Assembly (NCBI RefSeq): GCF_019097595.1
Contig: NC_080734.1
Span: forward strand, 14,493,392-14,557,391
Direction of reading: 5' to 3'
DNA from: Hemibagrus wyckioides
Lineage: Eukaryota; Chordata; Actinopteri; Siluriformes; Bagridae
DNA: 64,000 nt
Shown: piece after piece, positions 59,640 to 64,000 of the stretch
Position numbering within the stretch: position 1 is the first letter of the stretch
Layout of the letters: every line of letters begins with the position of its first letter
Made by a program: the position numbers and the translations under genes
Notes under the pieces: model-generated
Told to the model about the DNA's origin: nothing
Seen by the model: only the letters and a program-made list of their open reading frames with translations
Databases searched by the model: none

Positions 59640-60111
59640 TTATTGCCTTCACCACAAAAGCACTTGGGGGTAGACCACAGGGCTTTGAGCCCAACTGGGG
59701 ACAGAGCCTAAAGGGATCTGTGCTTATGGTTACATTGTTGAGTAGACTGTATATTAAAGATGCATCATTAGATGCAGCAATCCTGTTTTTGGATGCAGAA
59801 AGGGGCTCTGTCATTTTTAAACACCTTAATCCTTAAAAGACTTGGATTTAATTAATTATACTCACACCTAACTGCTGATAAACAGTATGATCATGTGGTC
59901 ATTATGGTCATTAACTTTCACTTGACATCACTTGATGGGGCCCTTGACATCTTATTATACCTCTTTGACCTAACAAACTTCAGAATCACAACGTTTATAA
60001 CTCACTGGAAATTGCTCAGGTCAGAAAATGAATCAATCTTTTCTAAATAACAGGGAAAACTAAATTCCAACATTGGCTCCTGAAGTTTCTTTCTGGTTTA
60101 TGAATTATAAT

Positions 60112-60358
60112 GTTGTTGTTCTTTCAGCTGCTCCCTGTTCGGGGTCGCCACAGCGGATCACTTGGTCCGCATATTTGATTTGGCACAGGTTTTACGCCGG
60201 ATGCCCTTCCTGACACAACCCTCCCATTTTATCCGGGCTTGGAACCGGCACTGAGAGTTAACTCTTCAGTAGCTGTGTTAGCTCCCTGCCCAGGAATTGA
60301 ACCCAGGCTGAGGCAATGAGAGCATGGGATCCTGCTGCTGAACCACCAGGAAGCTATG
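60112..60358 (-). repeat. Dispersed SINE-like repeat
   Basis: Contains GGGGTCGCCACAGCGGATC, CGCCGGATGCCCTTCCTGAC and GGAATTGAACCCAGG, a very common fish repeat. The last phrase is B-box-like on the - strand, which suggests a tRNA-derived head there. Confidence 0.7.
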
Positions 60359-60689
60359 AATTATAATGACATCTGATTTTATCACATATCTTTAGTTAAT
60401 TATCAATCCCTTTTTTCTAAATGTTTTGAACGCTGGAGATTACTATCGATTCCTCTACTAGCCCACACTAATACATTTAACATGAATATATTACATAAAA
60501 TGTGTTGTGATTGTCTCAAAATAAAAAGCCTCTTATTATGCAATTGCTAAAGAATATCTTTTTATAGAAAAATACACGTGGGGAGCAGAGAAAAACAACA
60601 GATGCTGCAACATCACATACCTGGAAAACAACCAACATTTTTTCCCCACCTATAGTCATTTGGTTTTAATCAGTTTTCTGTCAAAATGT

Positions 60690-61010
60690 TACACAATATA
60701 GCCAAATACACCTGTTTCAGCATGACAATGCCCCATGCACAAATTAAGGGTCTTGAACACATGGTTTGCCAGCATGGAGTGGAGCTCAAGTGTTCTGCAC
60801 AGAACCTTAACCTTAATCACATTAAACAACTTTCGGATGAACTGGAACACTGACTGCACCCCAGACCTCCTCACCCTAATTTATTACCTGATCTCACTAA
60901 TGCTCTTGTAGCTGAATGATCACAAATCCGCACAGCCACAATCCCACATCTAGTGTAAAGTCTTCCCAGAAAAGTGGAGCTTATTATAACAGCAGCTGGG
61001 GAATAAATCA
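60690..61010 (+). mobile_element. Non-autonomous Tc1 fragment
   Basis: Same family as 18342-19216 and 25550-25910, opposite orientation. It contains CAGCATGACAATGCCCCATG (QHDNAPC, second catalytic Asp region) and CCAGACCTCCTCACCC. Ends eroded. Confidence 0.75.
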
Positions 61011-61889
61011 TAGCAAAAAGATCACAAGGCTAATCAGTTCATGAGGCTAATAAGATCAGATACGTCTGTCATGCTCCTGCTCTGTCATATTATCATCAAA
61101 ACAAAGAAAAGTACTCACACTCTCTGTACAAAATGTAGAAAATATTAAGGCAATGAAATAGAAAGAGACAATATTTCAAAACACACCAGAGCTGTGAATC
61201 ACTGGATTATTCTCAGGAAAACTAGACAGGCATTGTGAAGTGAAAAACTAAAACCACAAGCCTGAGGACAGGTTTAAGAAGCAGTGCTGCATGATTGGCC
61301 AAGTGACCAATGAGAGCATTACAGCATCATTCTAACTAATGAAACAGTCAACCAAGTGCTGGGTATTCCATGAACTTTGCACCTTTGTAGTTCTGTCAAA
61401 ACACATCAAGGTGACTTGAAACTCTACCTGACACATTCGGTCTATTTCTGAGGGACACACAACAAAAAGGCCAGATAAAGGGCTTTGTATGCTGACCTAC
61501 CTTTCTGCCAGCATCAATCAATCTGAGAAAAGTGACTTCTGATAGTCTTCTATATTTGCAGATATTAACTCCAGACACACTGTCTAATCGTGAGTGTGTA
61601 AGGAGTAACATTATAAATGATGTGGGTTCATACCGAGTTCTAAAGATTTATGCCTCCATTAAAGTTAGGGACAAAGATAAATCTATTTATATCAATCGTT
61701 GAGCAGATCGATAAATACTGTCTGTACAAGAATCTCACAATGTTATTTTCTATGTACAGGATTTTCATTTTGTAAATACACCATTTTCACAATAAAAAGC
61801 ATTATACCTTTTATTTTGAAAATAAAAGACACTGGGTCTGTAAAGATGGGAGAATCAGTGTTGCTCTGTTGATGCTCATTTTTTTTTTC

Positions 61890-62165
61890 ATTATTTGTTT
61901 ATTTGTTTGTTTCTTCATTCATCCATCCATCCATCCATCCATCCATCCATTCATTCATTCATTCATTCGATTTTTTCCATATAAGTTTTAAGATTTTGAA
62001 ATTCTAAACTTTTAAACAAATGAAAGGCTAGCTTTTGATAGTGGGTTCAGAGTCTATCATGGGAACACTAGCTGAAAGGGATATACTCTGTATAGGTCGA
62101 TTCCTGTCCACTGTCAAACATACACACTCACAGATTCATTTAAACCTTTTGGGCAATGTACAGTA
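61890..62165 (-). repeat. SINE 3' end with ATCC/ATTC tail
   Basis: The ATCC and ATTC repeats at 61915-61967 form the tail, with SINE-like body on the right (GGTCGATTCCTGTCCACTGT). It is heavily diverged. Confidence 0.45.
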
Positions 62166-62184
62166 GGTAGTCTGACTGGTATAT

Positions 62185-62415
62185 TAGTATGATTCTGTGA
62201 GGTGGATGTCCCAAGAGATCAGCAGTTTCTAAAAATACTCGATCCAGCCACTGTCATCTGGCACAAATCCATGCCACAGTCAAAGACACTGAGATCACAT
62301 CTTTACTGATTCTGATGTGTGAACATTAAGCTTTTGACACGTATCTGCTGAAACATGATAACTGCATAAATGAGCACATGTCTAGATGTTCCTATTAAAA
62401 TGGTTGGTAAGCGTA
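62185..62415 (-). mobile_element. Tc1-type left-end relic
   Basis: Reverse copy of the same family as 32738. AGATCAGCAGTTTCTAAAAA and TGATTCTGATGTGTGAACAT are recognisable, ending TTCCTATTAAAATGGTTGGT. Confidence 0.65.
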
Positions 62416-64000
62416 TTTACTTTATATATATATTATATTCATATGTAAGTCTGTAGCCCAGTGAGTTTGGTCATGTGAGGAGGATCTTTATATTAAAAGA
62501 GCTAATGAAATTTAAATCATATTTCCTGTAATCTGTGAGTTTCCTTAAATGTTTACAAATTTGCATTAGGTTTAGTTTAATTCATTATGCAAACAAAATG
62601 TCAAAGGCATTCAAGAAAATTTGGACTTGAGCTTCCTATTTCCAGAAAGCATCTGCTATATTGCTATGTGCACATGTGTGAGATTTTGGTCTGTAAATTT
62701 TATCACAAAATATATTCATGCTGAATTTGTTCTAAACAGAACTGGGCCTCGAGGGTTGCTCGAAGTCCAAAGACAAGGAAGTTGAGCAGTAGTAATTTGT
62801 AACTAACTCTATTTTAGTGGACAAGAATAACAATCGAACCCACCTGATGAATTTATTTTGTACTGGGCCATTCAAACATGTTTAAGGGGTTATTTGAATG
62901 TAAAATAACCCCCTCTTTGTATTCTTCTTAACACACCGTTGTATTAAAAAAGGATTACTGACAGAGTTTCTTCATTTCTGTCCAATCTGTTTGACAAAAA
63001 TTGGCTTTTATAATAAGTGTTCATAATCTTTTAAAATATTGCAGACTCAAAAATTCCATGCATGACAATTAGCAACTGTTTTATTATTATTATTCCTCCT
63101 GATTTTCTAGTTTTCATGCAGGTTAATGTTTCCATGACTCTTTATCCCTAATGGGTTCTTGGTAATCTTTCGATAGTTCAGGTGCCTTAGCTTAAGTTTT
63201 TTTCCCCATTTCTTAGGAAATTGAGTTTTCCTTCCTGTATCCCTATCATTTGCATTTGTTACTTGTAATAACCATCCACTTGCTTTTTCACTGAATTCAG
63301 TGCATATCTATTAGTTTGCACTGTTATGTGATTAGCTTTCCTCGGATTAGTTTTATAAATACTTCTGCCACTTTTAAGCCTATTCTCTAGCGTCTCTTTT
63401 GCATTTAATAAATCATGTTATATTTTCCAAAAGGACATACAGTATGTGAGAAGACAAAACCTCAAAAACAGAAAGAGTCCTGAAAAAGTACAGACTTTGA
63501 CATACCATTTATGTTAACCTTGAAGAAAGTATTACTCCTAGAATCATTATCATAAACTAAATATGATTTCTCTCATCAAATTACCGATTCTAACCTGATC
63601 TCAGATCTCTAATACAGCCTGTGTAAGACATATATTATTGAATTTTATTCAATTTATTGAAATGGAAGTTTTTGAACAGTGTCTGCAAGGTTCACTGCAT
63701 ATCTATAAATTGATATCCTTCAATATTTTTGCTGGAGGTGCTGTACTATTGCCAACTGTGCTATTTTAAATTCAGGAATGTGTGTCCAGTTATTGCTATC
63801 CTATTGCATTAGGGTTGTTTTAGCTAGATTTATACAGGAGTCTTCATGATCAAAGGCACCACTGTTCAAATGTGTGAATGAATCTCAATAGACGGGTCTG
63901 AATTATATGTATGCCGTGTACTTCATCTTCCTGTTTTTTCTCAGATAAAGTGAAGATCAGATATGAAATAAATATGCTACACATGCACTGTCCCTGTGTG

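Larger units (their letters stand above)
58510..60110. other. Unassigned intergenic or 5' intronic sequence
   Basis: No gene seen. It holds a poly-A/T short tract, the 59178-59460 minisatellite and a CA repeat at 59611-59638. Confidence 0.5.
61010..64000. other. Window end, repeats and unassigned sequence
   Basis: No gene recognised. Contains a SINE tail on the - strand (61890-62165), a Tc1 relic (62185-62415) and AT-rich sequence to the end. Confidence 0.5.

Overview
This window is nuclear DNA from a ray-finned (teleost) fish. The support is AT-rich spaced exons with GT-AG introns, many Tc1/mariner relics, hAT elements, tRNA-derived SINEs and very dense microsatellites. The SINE and Tc1 sequence types resemble those common in catfish and other ostariophysans, but that placement is an inference from memory. 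There are no bacterial operons, CRISPR arrays or RNA genes. Almost every long open frame is repeat-derived.

Two protein-coding genes can be rebuilt exon by exon, and they converge. On the + strand, an LDLRAP1/ARH-type adaptor gene (endocytic adaptor with a PTB domain) occupies about 8866-29870. Eight exons join in one continuous frame (258 visible residues plus stop); the first exon lies upstream or was not recognised. On the - strand, an FNDC4/FNDC5-type gene (single fibronectin III domain, one membrane span) occupies 54510-39251. Five exons join in one frame (195 visible residues plus stop); the signal-peptide exon is missing. The genes have no obvious joint function: one acts in clathrin-mediated receptor uptake, the other is a secreted or shed cell-surface ligand precursor.

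Layout: 1-8865 is gene-poor, with one SINE and a large CT tract. 8866-29870 is ldlrap1, with introns full of Tc1 and hAT relics, a LINE 5' fragment and simple repeats. 29871-39250 is intergenic and carries two full-length Tc1-like elements separated by a TA microsatellite, one of them with an uninterrupted transposase. 39251-54510 is fndc4. Its second-to-last visible intron holds a 2.9 kb ATAGT-type pentanucleotide array with a hAT element inserted in its degenerate edge. 54511-64000 has only repeats and unassigned sequence.

The observations most worth following are: the array with higher-order structure and a paralogous empty site for the hAT insertion; inverted CT/GA arms bracketing two PTB exons; a GT microsatellite abutting a splice acceptor; the apparent absence of a clathrin box in the adaptor; and the intact Tc1 transposase.
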